Below are positions 7,567 through 16,286 of a DNA stretch of 64,000 bases, piece by piece. Both the position numbers and the translations under genes were made by a program. The notes below the pieces were generated by a model that had not been told where the DNA came from, did no database searches, and worked only from the letters and a program-made list of their open reading frames with translations. Origin of the DNA: Ruminococcus sp. (lineage in GTDB: Bacteria > Bacillota > Clostridia > Oscillospirales > Acutalibacteraceae); contig JAFTGL010000005.1 in NCBI GenBank assembly GCA_017457955.1, positions 180,479-244,478 of the forward strand, in the 5' to 3' direction. The number at the start of each line of letters is the position of its first letter. The stretch's first letter is position 1.

Positions 7567-8940
7567 ATGGAAAAATACAGGATCGAGCGCGACTCGATGG
7601 GCGAAATGCAGGTACCCGCAGAGCGGTACTGGGGCGCTCAGACACAGCGAAGCTACCAGAATTTCCCGATCGGCTGGGAGAAGATGCCCGAGGCGATCAT
7701 CAAAGCCTTTGCCCTGCTGAAAAAATCAGCGGCACAGGCGAACCACGCTTTGAAGCCCGAGAAGATGACCGAAGAAAAATGCGCGGCAATCACTGCGGCT
7801 TGTGAGGAAATTCTCGCGAGCAAACTTCCCGACGAGTTCCCACTGGTCGTATGGCAGACGGGTTCGGGCACACAAAGCAACATGAACGTCAACGAGGTCG
7901 TCGCGAACCGCGGAAACGCGATCGCGGGCGAAAAGCTCCTGCACCCGAACGACGACGTGAACATGTCGCAAAGCTCCAACGATACCTTCCCCACCGCCAT
8001 GCACATCAGCGCGGCGACAGCGATCCACGACGAACTGATCCCCGCAGTCGATACGTTAATCGCAACGTTGATTCGTCTGGAAAAGGAAAATGAAGGGATC
8101 GTCAAAAGCGGCAGAACACATTTACAGGACGCGGTTCCGATCGCGTTCTCGCAGGAGATCAGCGGCTGGCGCGGAATGCTGGAGGCTGACCGCGAACAGC
8201 TGACAAAGTCGCTCGAGGGGCTGTATCAGCTCGCAATCGGCGGCACAGCTGTCGGCACGGGACTGAACGCGCCGAAGGGCTTCGGTGAGAAGGTCGCGGA
8301 GCAATTGCAAATCGCAACGGGGCTTTCCTTCGTCAGCAATCCGAACAAGTTCCACGCGCTGACCTCTCTGGACAGGATGGTATTCGCCCACGGCGCGATG
8401 AAGGCGCTGGCGGCGGATATGATGAAGATCGCAAACGACGTACGGTGGCTCAGCTCGGGTCCCAGGTGCGGTCTTTCTGAGATCTTCATCCCCGAGAACG
8501 AGCCGGGGTCGTCCATCATGCCGGGTAAGGTCAACCCCACCCAGTGCGAATCGATCACGATGATCGCGGTACAGGTGATGGGCAACGATACGACCATAGG
8601 CATGGCGGCGTCACAGGGCAACTTTCAGCTCAACGTCTTTCTGCCCGTGACGGCATACAACTTCTTACAAAGCGCGAGACTGCTGACCGACGGTATCCTG
8701 TCGTTCAACGAGCGCTGTGTCAGCGGTATCAGGGCGAATAAAGAGAAGATGAGCGAGAATCTGCACCGTTCGCTGATGCTGGTGACCTCGCTCAACCCCT
8801 ACATCGGCTATGACAACGCCGCGAAGGTCGCGAAAAAGGCACATAAAGAAAACCTCTCGCTGAAAGAAGCGTGCTTACAGCTGGGCTTCATGAGCGAAGA
8901 GGGATTTGACAGGGTATTTCATCCTGAAGAATTGGTTTAA
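7567..8940 (+). CDS. fumC: Fumarate hydratase class II
   Basis: The 457-aa protein reversibly hydrates fumarate to malate without an iron-sulfur cluster. Family marks are WQTGSGTQSNMNVNEV (near residue 97), SSNDTFPTAMH (near 138), the TGRTHLQDA-type segment near 181 (SGRTHLQDA here) and the signature GSSIMPGKVNP (near 317), with the catalytic serine loop. A GACAGGAGG site precedes the ATG. Malic enzyme follows after 13 bases, so fumarate to malate to pyruvate is one transcription unit. Argininosuccinate lyase and aspartase share the fold, but the length and motifs fit FumC. Confidence 0.96.
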   Translation: MEKYRIERDSMGEMQVPAERYWGAQTQRSYQNFPIGWEKMPEAIIKAFALLKKSAAQANHALKPEKMTEEKCAAITAACEEILASKLPDEFPLVVWQTGSGTQSNMNVNEVVANRGNAIAGEKLLHPNDDVNMSQSSNDTFPTAMHISAATAIHDELIPAVDTLIATLIRLEKENEGIVKSGRTHLQDAVPIAFSQEISGWRGMLEADREQLTKSLEGLYQLAIGGTAVGTGLNAPKGFGEKVAEQLQIATGLSFVSNPNKFHALTSLDRMVFAHGAMKALAADMMKIANDVRWLSSGPRCGLSEIFIPENEPGSSIMPGKVNPTQCESITMIAVQVMGNDTTIGMAASQGNFQLNVFLPVTAYNFLQSARLLTDGILSFNERCVSGIRANKEKMSENLHRSLMLVTSLNPYIGYDNAAKVAKKAHKENLSLKEACLQLGFMSEEGFDRVFHPEELV

Positions 8941-8953
8941 GGAGCAAAGGTAT

Positions 8954-10126
8954 ATGGATATCAGAAAAGAATCACTGCAAAAGCACTATGAATGGCAGGG
9001 TAAGATCGAGGTCACGACGCGCTGTGACATCAACACCCGTGAGGAGCTTTCCCTCGCCTACACGCCCGGCGTCGCGGAGCCGTGTCTGGAGATACAGAAG
9101 GATATCAATAAAAGCTATGAGCTGACCCGCCGTCACAACTTAGTGGCTGTCGTCACCGACGGTACGGCGGTATTGGGCTTGGGCGATATCGGTCCCGAGG
9201 CGGGCATGCCGGTCATGGAAGGCAAATGCGCGCTGTTCAAAGAATTTGCCGACGTGGACGCGTTCCCGCTGTGCGTCCGCTCTAAGGATGTGGACGAGAT
9301 CGTGCGCACCATCTACCTGATCTCCGGCTCGTTCGGCGGTATCAACCTCGAGGACATCAGCGCGCCGCGCTGTTTTGAGATCGAAGAAAAGCTCAAGGAG
9401 ATCTGCGACATCCCGATCTTTCACGACGACCAGCACGGTACGGCGATCGTCGTCGCCGCGGCGCTGATCAACGCGCTCAAGGTCGTGAATAAGAAGATAG
9501 ATGAAGTCAAAGCCGTCATCAACGGCGCCGGCTCGGCAGGTATCGCCATCTGCAAGCACCTGATGAAGATGGGACTCAAGAACGTCATCATGGTCGACCG
9601 CGCGGGTATCATCCGCGAGGGTGATGAAAGGCTGAATCCCGCAAAGGCGGAAATCGCGAAGGTCACCAACCGCGAAAAGCTCTGCGGCACGCTTGCCGAC
9701 GCGATGGCAGGCGCGGACGTCTTTATCGGCGTATCCGCACCCGGTACGGTAACGCAGGATATGATCCGCTCGATGGCAGACAAGCCCATCGTGTTCCCGA
9801 TGGCGAATCCAACGCCCGAGATCATGCCTGACGAAGCGATCGCTGCGGGCGCGGCGGTAGTCGGAACAGGCCGCTCGGACTTTGCGAACCAGATCAACAA
9901 CGTGCTCGCCTTCCCGGGTATCTTCCGCGGAGCGCTGGACTGCCGCGCAAGGTGCATCAACGAGGAGATGAAGGTCGCTACGTCCTTTGCGCTCGCTTCG
10001 CTGATCCCCGACGAAGAACTGAGAGCGGATAACATCATCATTTCCGCTTTGGACAAGAGCGTTGCGCCGGTAGTCGCCGAGGCGGTCATCAAAGCCGCCA
10101 AGGAAACCGGCGTCGCGAGAATTTAA
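8954..10126 (+). CDS. NAD(P)-dependent malic enzyme
   Basis: The 390-aa protein oxidatively decarboxylates malate to pyruvate. The N-terminal catalytic domain has YTPGVAEPC (near residue 35), TDGTAVLGLGDIGPEAGMPVMEGK (about 71-94) and the metal site FHDDQHGTA (near 156). The C-terminal Rossmann domain has NGAGSAGIAICKHL (near 191). This is the short bacterial form without a phosphotransacetylase domain. I chose ATG 8954 because GGAG lies ten bases upstream; the longer frame from 8906 overlaps fumC. It is coupled to fumC. Confidence 0.95.
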   Translation: MDIRKESLQKHYEWQGKIEVTTRCDINTREELSLAYTPGVAEPCLEIQKDINKSYELTRRHNLVAVVTDGTAVLGLGDIGPEAGMPVMEGKCALFKEFADVDAFPLCVRSKDVDEIVRTIYLISGSFGGINLEDISAPRCFEIEEKLKEICDIPIFHDDQHGTAIVVAAALINALKVVNKKIDEVKAVINGAGSAGIAICKHLMKMGLKNVIMVDRAGIIREGDERLNPAKAEIAKVTNREKLCGTLADAMAGADVFIGVSAPGTVTQDMIRSMADKPIVFPMANPTPEIMPDEAIAAGAAVVGTGRSDFANQINNVLAFPGIFRGALDCRARCINEEMKVATSFALASLIPDEELRADNIIISALDKSVAPVVAEAVIKAAKETGVARI

Positions 10127-10140
10127 CCACATATAAAAAT

Positions 10141-10176
10141 GACCGCTTAACTGCATACTCAGTTAAGCGGTTTTTG
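10141..10176. terminator. Bidirectional terminator between malic enzyme and ybaK-like gene
   Basis: ACCGCTTAACTG and CAGTTAAGCGGT pair around a short loop with T-rich flanks on both sides. It serves both converging genes. Confidence 0.85.
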
Positions 10177-10659
10177 TTATGGTACAATGATATCCGCGGC
10201 GTTTACTGATACGACCTTTCGAAGATCGTTGAGGGACATCTCGATCTGACACCCGATCTTGCCGCCGCTGAATAGAATTGTTTCATAGTTCTCGGCGGTT
10301 TGGTGGATAGTGGTTTTGAACTGCTTTTTCATCCCGATCGGCGAACAGCCGCCGTGGACGTAGCCGGTCAGGGGCAGCAGCTCCTTGCTCTTGATCATCG
10401 CGATGCTCTTCTCCCCTACCGCTTTCGCGGCTTTCTTTAAATCCAGCTCACCGTCAACAGGCACCATAAAGACGTAATACGTTTTGCTCGCGCCCTGTGT
10501 GACGAGGGTCTTGAACATGCGCTCGGGTTCCTGCCCGAGCGCTTCGACGACCTCCATGCCGCTGACGGCGCCCGTCGCGCTGTAATCGTGGCTTTCGTAA
10601 GGGAGCTTGTGCTGTTCGAGGATACGCATGACATTGGTTTTCTCGGTTTTCTTCTTCAT
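10177..10659 (-). CDS. ybaK: Cys-tRNA(Pro)/Cys-tRNA(Cys) deacylase, YbaK family
   Basis: The 160-aa protein has the YbaK/ProX fold that hydrolyses mischarged Cys-tRNA(Pro). Characteristic parts are YESHDYSATGAVSGMEVVEALG near the N-terminus, FKTLVTQ and YYVFMVPV (about 48-62), the lysine-rich KKAAKAVGEKS and the glycine loop GYVHGGCSPIGMKK (about 98-111). I use ATG 10659, preceded by GGCGGTGAT, rather than the in-frame upstream ATG. It is monocistronic. The short ProRS encoded at 54771 lacks an editing domain, so a free-standing deacylase makes sense here. Confidence 0.9.
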   Translation of the reverse strand: MKKKTEKTNVMRILEQHKLPYESHDYSATGAVSGMEVVEALGQEPERMFKTLVTQGASKTYYVFMVPVDGELDLKKAAKAVGEKSIAMIKSKELLPLTGYVHGGCSPIGMKKQFKTTIHQTAENYETILFSGGKIGCQIEMSLNDLRKVVSVNAADIIVP

Positions 10660-10705
10660 ATTATCACCGCCACTATGATACCGCATTTGTCGGCAAATTG
10701 CAAGG

Positions 10706-10734
10706 TTGACGGCTGTAACGCTTCGTGATAGAAT
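10706..10734 (+). promoter_or_regulatory. Promoter of the methyltransferase operon
   Basis: TTGACG 10706-10711, a 17-base spacer and TAGAAT 10729-10734. It supports the ATG at 10754 rather than the open frame that starts inside the promoter. Confidence 0.7.
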
Positions 10735-10753
10735 TCAGGTAACAGGTGATCGT

Positions 10754-11548
10754 ATGAAAAATGTTACTATTGATAACAACAATGAATTCGACTTTGGCAG
10801 AACAAGCGAGAATTACGCGAAATACCGCGACATCTACCCGAAGAGCATGTACGACAGGCTGATCGGGTACGGGATCGGGAAAGAGGGTCAGCGTATCCTT
10901 GACCTCGGGAGCGGTACGGCAGTCCTGCCGATCAATCTGTATCACACGGGAGCGGTTTTTACCGCGACGGATATCGCGGAGAATCAGGTCGCTTACGGCA
11001 AAAAGCTCGCCGCGGAAAAGGGGATGGAGCGGATCGCGTTCAAGGTCTGCTCCGCGGAGGATACGGGCTTTGAGAACAACAGCTTTGACGCGGTAACGGC
11101 GGTGCAGTGCTTTCCGTATTTTGACGCCGATTCAGCGGCTGAGGAGATCGGCAGAGTCTTGAAGCCGCACGGGTTGTTCTGCAAAATCCTCATGGACTGG
11201 CTGCCGAAAGAGGATGAGGTCATTGCGGAGATGATAAAGACCGTCAAGCGGTATAATCCCGCGTGGAGCGAGAAAGGCTTTGCGGAAGAGGAATACCGTT
11301 TTCCTGATTGGGCAGAGGGCAGATTTGAGATCATTGACATCTGCTCCTATGACACGGCGCTGGAATTCAGCAGAGACATGTGGCTGGGCAGAGTGCTCAG
11401 CTGCCGCGGAATCGGGGCAAGTCTGCCGACGGAAAAAGTCACAGCATTTGAAAAAGAATACCGCGGGATATTGGAAAAGTATAAAGAACCGCTGATGTTA
11501 AAGCACAGGGTGCACATAGAGCTGTATCGCTCGCTATCTGTAAAATGA
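10754..11548 (+). CDS. Class I SAM-dependent methyltransferase
   Basis: The 264-aa protein has the SAM-binding Rossmann fold. Motif I is ILDLGSGTAVLP (near residue 48), an acidic ribose-binding turn FTATDIAENQ follows (near 68), and motif IV-like FDAVTAVQCFPYFD lies near 112. It resembles methyltransferases that modify small molecules (UbiE/type 11). The substrate cannot be read from sequence. AGGTGAT precedes ATG 10754. A deaminase and an acetyltransferase follow on the same strand with short gaps. Confidence 0.85.
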   Translation: MKNVTIDNNNEFDFGRTSENYAKYRDIYPKSMYDRLIGYGIGKEGQRILDLGSGTAVLPINLYHTGAVFTATDIAENQVAYGKKLAAEKGMERIAFKVCSAEDTGFENNSFDAVTAVQCFPYFDADSAAEEIGRVLKPHGLFCKILMDWLPKEDEVIAEMIKTVKRYNPAWSEKGFAEEEYRFPDWAEGRFEIIDICSYDTALEFSRDMWLGRVLSCRGIGASLPTEKVTAFEKEYRGILEKYKEPLMLKHRVHIELYRSLSVK

Positions 11549-11569
11549 CAATTATATAGGAGGAAGAAT

Positions 11570-11998
11570 ATGGACATCTGGAACACATTATACGAAAGAG
11601 CAAAAGCAGAGTATCATCCCGAGGAAGTGTCGCCCTTTATCACGGCACATCATGTGGTATGTGCCGTTGAAGCCGAGAACGGCGAGATATTCACGGGCTT
11701 CTGCATCGAAGGGTGCAGCGGGGTGATGAACCTGTGTGCCGAGCGTGTCGCCGCGCTGAACATGTACATGCACAGCGGGCAAACGGTCATCAAGCGGCTG
11801 ATCGCCTTCAGGGACGAACCGCCGCACGGTGAGGGCAGCGGTATGCCCTGCGGCGCGTGCAGGGAGTTCTTCTTACAGCTGGACGAACGCAACGAGGATA
11901 TGGAGATCATGGTCGACCTTGAAAAGTGCGAGAGCGTCAAGCTCAAAGAAGTTATGCCGTATTGGTGGGGCAAAGAACGCTATGATAACACAAGGTGA
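11570..11998 (+). CDS. Cytidine deaminase-family protein
   Basis: The 142-aa protein has the zinc deaminase signature in two parts: CAERVAA (near residue 51), with the catalytic Glu between Cys and the helix, and PCGACREFF (near 88), with the two other zinc cysteines. The cysteine-ligand form (CAE rather than HAE) fits cytidine or blasticidin-S deaminases. It may recover cytidine to uridine. A strong GGAGG site precedes the ATG. The gene overlaps the ribosome binding site of the following acetyltransferase. Confidence 0.85.
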   Translation: MDIWNTLYERAKAEYHPEEVSPFITAHHVVCAVEAENGEIFTGFCIEGCSGVMNLCAERVAALNMYMHSGQTVIKRLIAFRDEPPHGEGSGMPCGACREFFLQLDERNEDMEIMVDLEKCESVKLKEVMPYWWGKERYDNTR

Positions 11999-12003
11999 AT
12001 CCT

Positions 12004-12477
12004 ATGAGAACGATACGCTTAGTCCCCGCGACAATCAACGACTTGGACGTAATCCTGCGGATGCAGAAAACTGCGTTCGCCGGACTGCTGGCAAAATATC
12101 AAGACTATCACACCAATCCGGGGAATGAAACCATCGAGGATATCCTGCGGCGCTTCAATATGCCTGAGACCACCTACTACTTCATCATCGCCGGCAATAG
12201 TAAGGTTGGAGTGGTTCGAATCGTTGACCCTCAAGACGATACCGTACGCAAGCGCATCTCTCCCATCTTCATCCTGCCCGAGTACCGGAGCAAAGGTTAC
12301 GCACAAGCAGCAATTGCGCAAGCAGAGCGTATCCACGGCGCAAACGGGTGGAGCCTCGACACCATCCTGCAGGAAAAGGGCAACTGCTATCTGTACGAGA
12401 AGCTGGGCTATCGGCAAACGGGAAAAACCGAGGTCATCAACGACAGAATGACGCTTGTATTTTATGAAAAGAATTAA
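12004..12477 (+). CDS. GNAT family N-acetyltransferase
   Basis: The 157-aa protein has the GNAT fold. The acetyl-CoA loop lies around PIFILPEYRSKGYAQAAIAQAE (about 90-109), and a C-terminal CYLYEKLGYRQTGKTE strand is typical of the family. The substrate is unknown. I chose ATG 12004, eight bases after AAGGTG; a GTG at 11995 inside the previous gene is also possible. The gap to the deaminase is five bases, so translation is probably coupled. Confidence 0.85.
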   Translation: MRTIRLVPATINDLDVILRMQKTAFAGLLAKYQDYHTNPGNETIEDILRRFNMPETTYYFIIAGNSKVGVVRIVDPQDDTVRKRISPIFILPEYRSKGYAQAAIAQAERIHGANGWSLDTILQEKGNCYLYEKLGYRQTGKTEVINDRMTLVFYEKN

Positions 12478-12493
12478 TCAATCCATTTGCTAA

Positions 12494-12532
12494 CATAACG
12501 CCGAGGGAGCATGAAGCTCGCCTCGGCGTTGT
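12494..12532. terminator. Hairpin between converging genes
   Basis: AACGCCGAGG pairs with CCTCGGCGTT around a loop of about 17 bases. T-rich ends are weak, but its position after the acetyltransferase and just behind the minus-strand small ORF fits a shared terminator. Confidence 0.65.
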
Positions 12533-12697
12533 TCAGTCTATCAGATATTCCTCTTCCCTGTCCATCGCGGTCAGCAGGTCATCGTCGAAATCGAGCTGAC
12601 TGACAGCGAGAAACAGGGTACTGTCGGAGCATTTTGCTCTGCCGTAGCTCTTGGAGTTCTCCGCTAATTTGGTGTAAAAGCGTGCGTCATCAAACAT
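12533..12697 (-). CDS. Small acidic hypothetical protein (54 aa)
   Basis: A minus-strand frame begins MFDDARFYTKLAENSKSYGR and ends in EEEYLID. An excellent GAGGTGATTTT site lies right before its ATG. The product is acidic toward the end (LDFDDDLLTAMDREEEY) and carries one Cys and no membrane segment. I recognise no family. The good ribosome binding site and the terminator directly after the stop support a real gene. Confidence 0.6.
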   Translation of the reverse strand: MFDDARFYTKLAENSKSYGRAKCSDSTLFLAVSQLDFDDDLLTAMDREEEYLID

Positions 12698-12825
12698 AAA
12701 ATCACCTCATAAATCTTTTTACAGTAAGCTTTTATCCTGTGATTCTATTGTATAATATGACGTTGCCCATAAACGGGACTTTGGGGCACGCGTGCCCATC
12801 TTTTTGTTATAATTCTAAAATAGAA

Positions 12826-13239
12826 TTATAATAACATTTCTTTTGCAAATTTCCCCGCTCTGGTGAAATCATCCTCCGTGGGAAGTCCCTTATTGATAAA
12901 GATCCACGAGGCGGCGCAGTGGAATTCTTTGTCGCTGAGTTTGATGCCGAGGGCGTCAGTCTCCTTCTTGACCATGCCGTAGGTGGATTTGCCCGAGCAG
13001 GAAGTGGAGAAGTTCACTACCTCGCCGATCTTGTCCTTATTGCGGCTGAGGAAACTCTTGACTTCATTGTCGATATTCGCGGCGTACATGGCGTTGACGA
13101 GGAACAAGCGATCGACCTTCATATTCAGGTCATGCGACACATCCTGAGCCTGTAAGCCGGTCGCCTTGGAGATCGCGTTCGCGAGCTTTTCGGTATTGCC
13201 CTTTTTGGATTTGGTATAATAACGGATTGCGGTTGACAT
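12826..13239 (-). CDS. Flavodoxin-like protein
   Basis: The 137-aa protein starts like a flavodoxin, with a beta strand and phosphate loop YYTKSKKGNTEKLANAI (residues about 7-23) where TxTGNT-type loops bind FMN. It has FLVNAMYAANID near 46 and FSTSCSGKSTYG near 78. It is short for a flavodoxin and the loop is altered, so FMN binding is likely but not certain. The gene follows the disulfide oxidoreductase with a one-base gap and is surely cotranscribed, which suggests an electron-transfer or thiol-redox partnership. Confidence 0.75.
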   Translation of the reverse strand: MSTAIRYYTKSKKGNTEKLANAISKATGLQAQDVSHDLNMKVDRLFLVNAMYAANIDNEVKSFLSRNKDKIGEVVNFSTSCSGKSTYGMVKKETDALGIKLSDKEFHCAASWIFINKGLPTEDDFTRAGKFAKEMLL

Positions 13240-13240
13240 A

Positions 13241-14602
13241 TCAATTCTCCTTCTTTAAAAACAGCGGGATCAGGGTGGATAAGAGACCGTAGGTCGGAGT
13301 CGGGAACGCGAAGATCATGGAGCCTAAGTCCTTTGCGGTCAGCTTTTTGTTGATGATGATGGTGAGAACATCGATGTAAGAACCCGCGTCGTCGCTCATC
13401 ACCGCCGCGCCGACAAGGTGGTTCTTTTTGTCGAAGATGAAGGTGATGTGCGCTTCCTGTTCGTTTTTGTTCAGCCACGACATCGTCTGACCGAAGGCGC
13501 TCTCTTCCACACGGTAAAGCTCGGGATGGGCTTTTGCCTCTTTCACCGATACGCCGACCTGTGCGATACGCGGCAGGGTAAAGACGAGGTTCGGGATGAC
13601 AGGGTATTTGATCGCGGGATTGATTGGGTTGAGGATATCGAACGCGATGTAATTGGAGTCGAATTCTGCAGTGGGCGTCAGCTTCGGGATAGAGCTGTCG
13701 ATCACGTCGCCCGAGGCGTAGATGTTCTTCACCGAGGTGCGCAGGTGGCTGTCGACCTTGATGCCGCGGGAGGAATAAGCGATACCGAGATCATCGAGAC
13801 CGAGGTTCTCGACGTTCGCTTTTCTGCCGACGGCGATCAGGATATAATCGCTCTCAACAGCTAAGCCGTCCGCGCCTTTCAGGAGGTAGCCTGAGTCGGT
13901 TTTCTCGATCGCTTCTACCTTTTCGTTCCAGTGGAACTTGGCGCCCTGCGACTCCATCTTCGCGATGATTTTCTGCACATACTCCTGCGGGTACGCGCCG
14001 AGGGCGATCGTACCGTCGGTAACGATATCAACCTGTTTGCCGAGGCTCAGGCAGATGGAGGCAAACTCCATCGAGATGATGCCCGCGCCGACGAAGGTCA
14101 CGCGGTCGGGGATCACGTCGAGAGAGAGAAAATCGCGGGAATCGTGGAAATACTCCTTGCCGGGGATATCGAGGGGGATGTAAGTCTGACCGGTGCCGAT
14201 GACGATGTTCTTCGCTTCGTACCGCTCACCCGCAACCTCGACGACCTTCGGGGAAATGAGCCTGGCGTCGCCACGGAGGATATCAAAGCCGAACTGACCG
14301 AACATGCCGCTTAGCGCCGTCGGCATGAAGCCGATGACCTGCTTTTTATACTGCATGAGGCTGTTCCAGTCGATCTCAGCCTTTTGGTCAAGACCGATAT
14401 TCTCATAGCGGTCAAGCGCCTCTTTCAGCTCGATTGGAGAATCAAGCAGGATCTTGGCGTCACAGCCGTAGTTGGTGCAGGTGCCGCCGAGGAGCTCGCG
14501 CTCCACAAGGGCGACCGACTTGCCTGCCAGTTTCAGAATCAGCGCGCCGTGCCAGCAGGCATGACCGCTGCCGATAAAAATAACGTCATATTTTTTCATC
14601 AT
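13241..14602 (-). CDS. Pyridine nucleotide-disulfide oxidoreductase (dihydrolipoamide dehydrogenase/mercuric reductase-like)
   Basis: The 453-aa flavoprotein has the group I layout: FAD motif DVIFIGSGHACWHGAL at the N-terminus, redox-active disulfide GGTCTNYGCDAK (about 39-50, CxxxxC), NAD(P) motif VTFVGAGIISMEFASI (about 168-183) and FAD motif NIYASGDVID near 293. A C-terminal dimerisation domain follows. The usual His-Glu active-site pair of lipoamide dehydrogenase at the C-terminus is not evident, so the substrate may not be dihydrolipoamide. Two tandem ATGs exist; the second (14599) is better spaced from GAGGTG. It is in an operon with the flavodoxin-like gene. Confidence 0.87.
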   Translation of the reverse strand: MMKKYDVIFIGSGHACWHGALILKLAGKSVALVERELLGGTCTNYGCDAKILLDSPIELKEALDRYENIGLDQKAEIDWNSLMQYKKQVIGFMPTALSGMFGQFGFDILRGDARLISPKVVEVAGERYEAKNIVIGTGQTYIPLDIPGKEYFHDSRDFLSLDVIPDRVTFVGAGIISMEFASICLSLGKQVDIVTDGTIALGAYPQEYVQKIIAKMESQGAKFHWNEKVEAIEKTDSGYLLKGADGLAVESDYILIAVGRKANVENLGLDDLGIAYSSRGIKVDSHLRTSVKNIYASGDVIDSSIPKLTPTAEFDSNYIAFDILNPINPAIKYPVIPNLVFTLPRIAQVGVSVKEAKAHPELYRVEESAFGQTMSWLNKNEQEAHITFIFDKKNHLVGAAVMSDDAGSYIDVLTIIINKKLTAKDLGSMIFAFPTPTYGLLSTLIPLFLKKEN

Positions 14603-14687
14603 TTACACCTCTCTTTTTTGATTTGAGACCAGTATAGCATAAAAATACATTTTATGCAAGTATATTTGATAAAATATTTTTGGATTT

Positions 14688-14724
14688 TTAAAAATGCCTG
14701 TCCCCGAAGGAACAGGCATTGACT
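14688..14724 (-). terminator. Terminator of the symporter gene
   Basis: On the minus strand AATGCCTGT pairs with ACAGGCATT around a TTCG-capped loop and is followed by TTTTT. Confidence 0.85.
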
Positions 14725-14731
14725 GTCAACT

Positions 14732-16111
14732 TTAATATACGCCGAGGGAGCCGAGCAGGAGTACGACCAGCAGGATAGGCGCGACCACCTTGACCATGGC
14801 GATATACAGGTGCTTGCGTCCGAATCTCTCGCCGTTCTTGGTAGCTTCTTCGATAACGGTCTTTGGCTTGACGACCCAGCCGATCAGGATACAGGTGCCG
14901 ATGGCGAGTACAGGCATGAGAATGTTGTTGGACAGATAATCCATGATGTCGAGGATCTGACCGACCGCGCCGTTCGGGAGTTTGAACTCGAAGTACAGCA
15001 GGTTGTAGCCGAGACATACGACCGTGCTGAGAACCAGCGCGATAATGCCCTCGGTGACGGTCGCCTTTTTGCGGGACATGCCCTTGTCGATCATGCCGGA
15101 GCAGATGGCTTCCATGATGGAAATACAGCTTGTCAGCGCGGCAAAAAGCACCGTCAGGAAGAAGATGGCGCCTAAGATGTTGCCGGCAATACCCATCTGT
15201 ACAAAAATCTTGGGCATGGCGACAAACAACAGTCCGGGTCCGGCGTTCGAGAGTCCCTCGGTGCCGAGGAATACATAGACCGCGGGGATGATCATGACGC
15301 CCGCGAGGAACGCAACGATGGTGTCGAACAGCTCGATCTGGTTGACGGACTTGAGCAGATTGTCGCCGTCCTTGAAATAGGAGCCGTAGGTGACCATGAT
15401 ACCCATTGCGACGCTGATGCTGTAGAACAGCTGTCCCATCGCGTCCATAATGGTCATCAGCACGTCTCGCACGCCGACGCCGTCGAAGTTCGGGATGACG
15501 TAAATGCCTAAGCCCTCGATGCCGGTTCTGCTACTCTCTCCCCCGCCGCTGAGGGTAAGGGAATAGATTGCGATACCGACGATCAATACAAACAGGATGG
15601 GCATGAGCACCTTACTAATCGCCTCGATACCCTTGTTGACGCCGCGGTAGATGACCACAGCCGTCATCAAAAGGAATACGATGTTATAGATGATCGGCTC
15701 GGAATAGCCGGTGATGAACTGTGTGAAAAAGTCATCGCCCGCCGCGGCAGCGCCCTGACCGGTGATGAACACCAGAGAGTATTTTAATACCCAGCCGCCG
15801 ATCACGCAGTAGTACGGCATGATGATGAACGGCACGATACTCGCGAGTCCGCCGAGCCATCCCCACTTTTTATGGATCCTGCCGTAAGCGGTCAGACAAC
15901 TCTGTTTTGTCTTGCGTCCGATGGAGACCTCGGTCATCAGCAGGGTGAAGCCGAAGGTCAGCGCCAGAATGATGTAGATGACGAGGAACAGACCGCCGCC
16001 GTCCTTCGCCGCGAGATACGGAAATCTCCAGATGTTTCCCAAACCTACCGCGCTGCCCGCCGCCGCGAGCACAAAGCCGATAGAGCCTGAGAAGGAACTT
16101 CTCTTTTCCAT
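14732..16111 (-). CDS. Neurotransmitter:sodium symporter (SLC6/NSS) family transporter
   Basis: The 459-aa membrane protein begins with the NSS signature GSIGFVLAAAGSAVGLGNIWRF...GGG in the first membrane segment. That segment carries the unwound sodium and substrate site in LeuT relatives. About eleven to twelve hydrophobic segments follow, with a TM6-like stretch SVAMGIMVTYGSYFK (about 220-234). It likely imports an amino acid with sodium. ATG 16111 is preceded by GAGGAG; a longer frame upstream has no site. The gene stands alone. Confidence 0.92.
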   Translation of the reverse strand: MEKRSSFSGSIGFVLAAAGSAVGLGNIWRFPYLAAKDGGGLFLVIYIILALTFGFTLLMTEVSIGRKTKQSCLTAYGRIHKKWGWLGGLASIVPFIIMPYYCVIGGWVLKYSLVFITGQGAAAAGDDFFTQFITGYSEPIIYNIVFLLMTAVVIYRGVNKGIEAISKVLMPILFVLIVGIAIYSLTLSGGGESSRTGIEGLGIYVIPNFDGVGVRDVLMTIMDAMGQLFYSISVAMGIMVTYGSYFKDGDNLLKSVNQIELFDTIVAFLAGVMIIPAVYVFLGTEGLSNAGPGLLFVAMPKIFVQMGIAGNILGAIFFLTVLFAALTSCISIMEAICSGMIDKGMSRKKATVTEGIIALVLSTVVCLGYNLLYFEFKLPNGAVGQILDIMDYLSNNILMPVLAIGTCILIGWVVKPKTVIEEATKNGERFGRKHLYIAMVKVVAPILLVVLLLGSLGVY

Positions 16112-16245
16112 TGTTCTTCTCCTCAATATATCCAAATGTGTTGCACTGCAACAGTAAGATTTATTGTAGCACAAACGGTAAAACTTGACAATAGAAAAGG
16201 TGAAAATGGGTATTCTTGCACGTAAAGGGATTTTTATTGACGCAA

Positions 16246-16278
16246 GAAAACCGCCCTCATCCGAGGACGGTTTTCGCT
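16246..16278 (-). terminator. Terminator of the EEP phosphatase gene
   Basis: The minus-strand stem GAAAACCGTCCTC / GAGGGCGGTTTTC (one G-U) is followed by a T-rich tail just after the stop at 16287. Confidence 0.8.
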
Positions 16279-16286
16279 GATAATTG

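Noticed and set aside
9140-10156. 338-aa minus-strand open frame
   Set aside because: It lies antisense to the malic enzyme gene, has no family motif or ribosome binding site, and arises from codon bias of a GC-rich gene.
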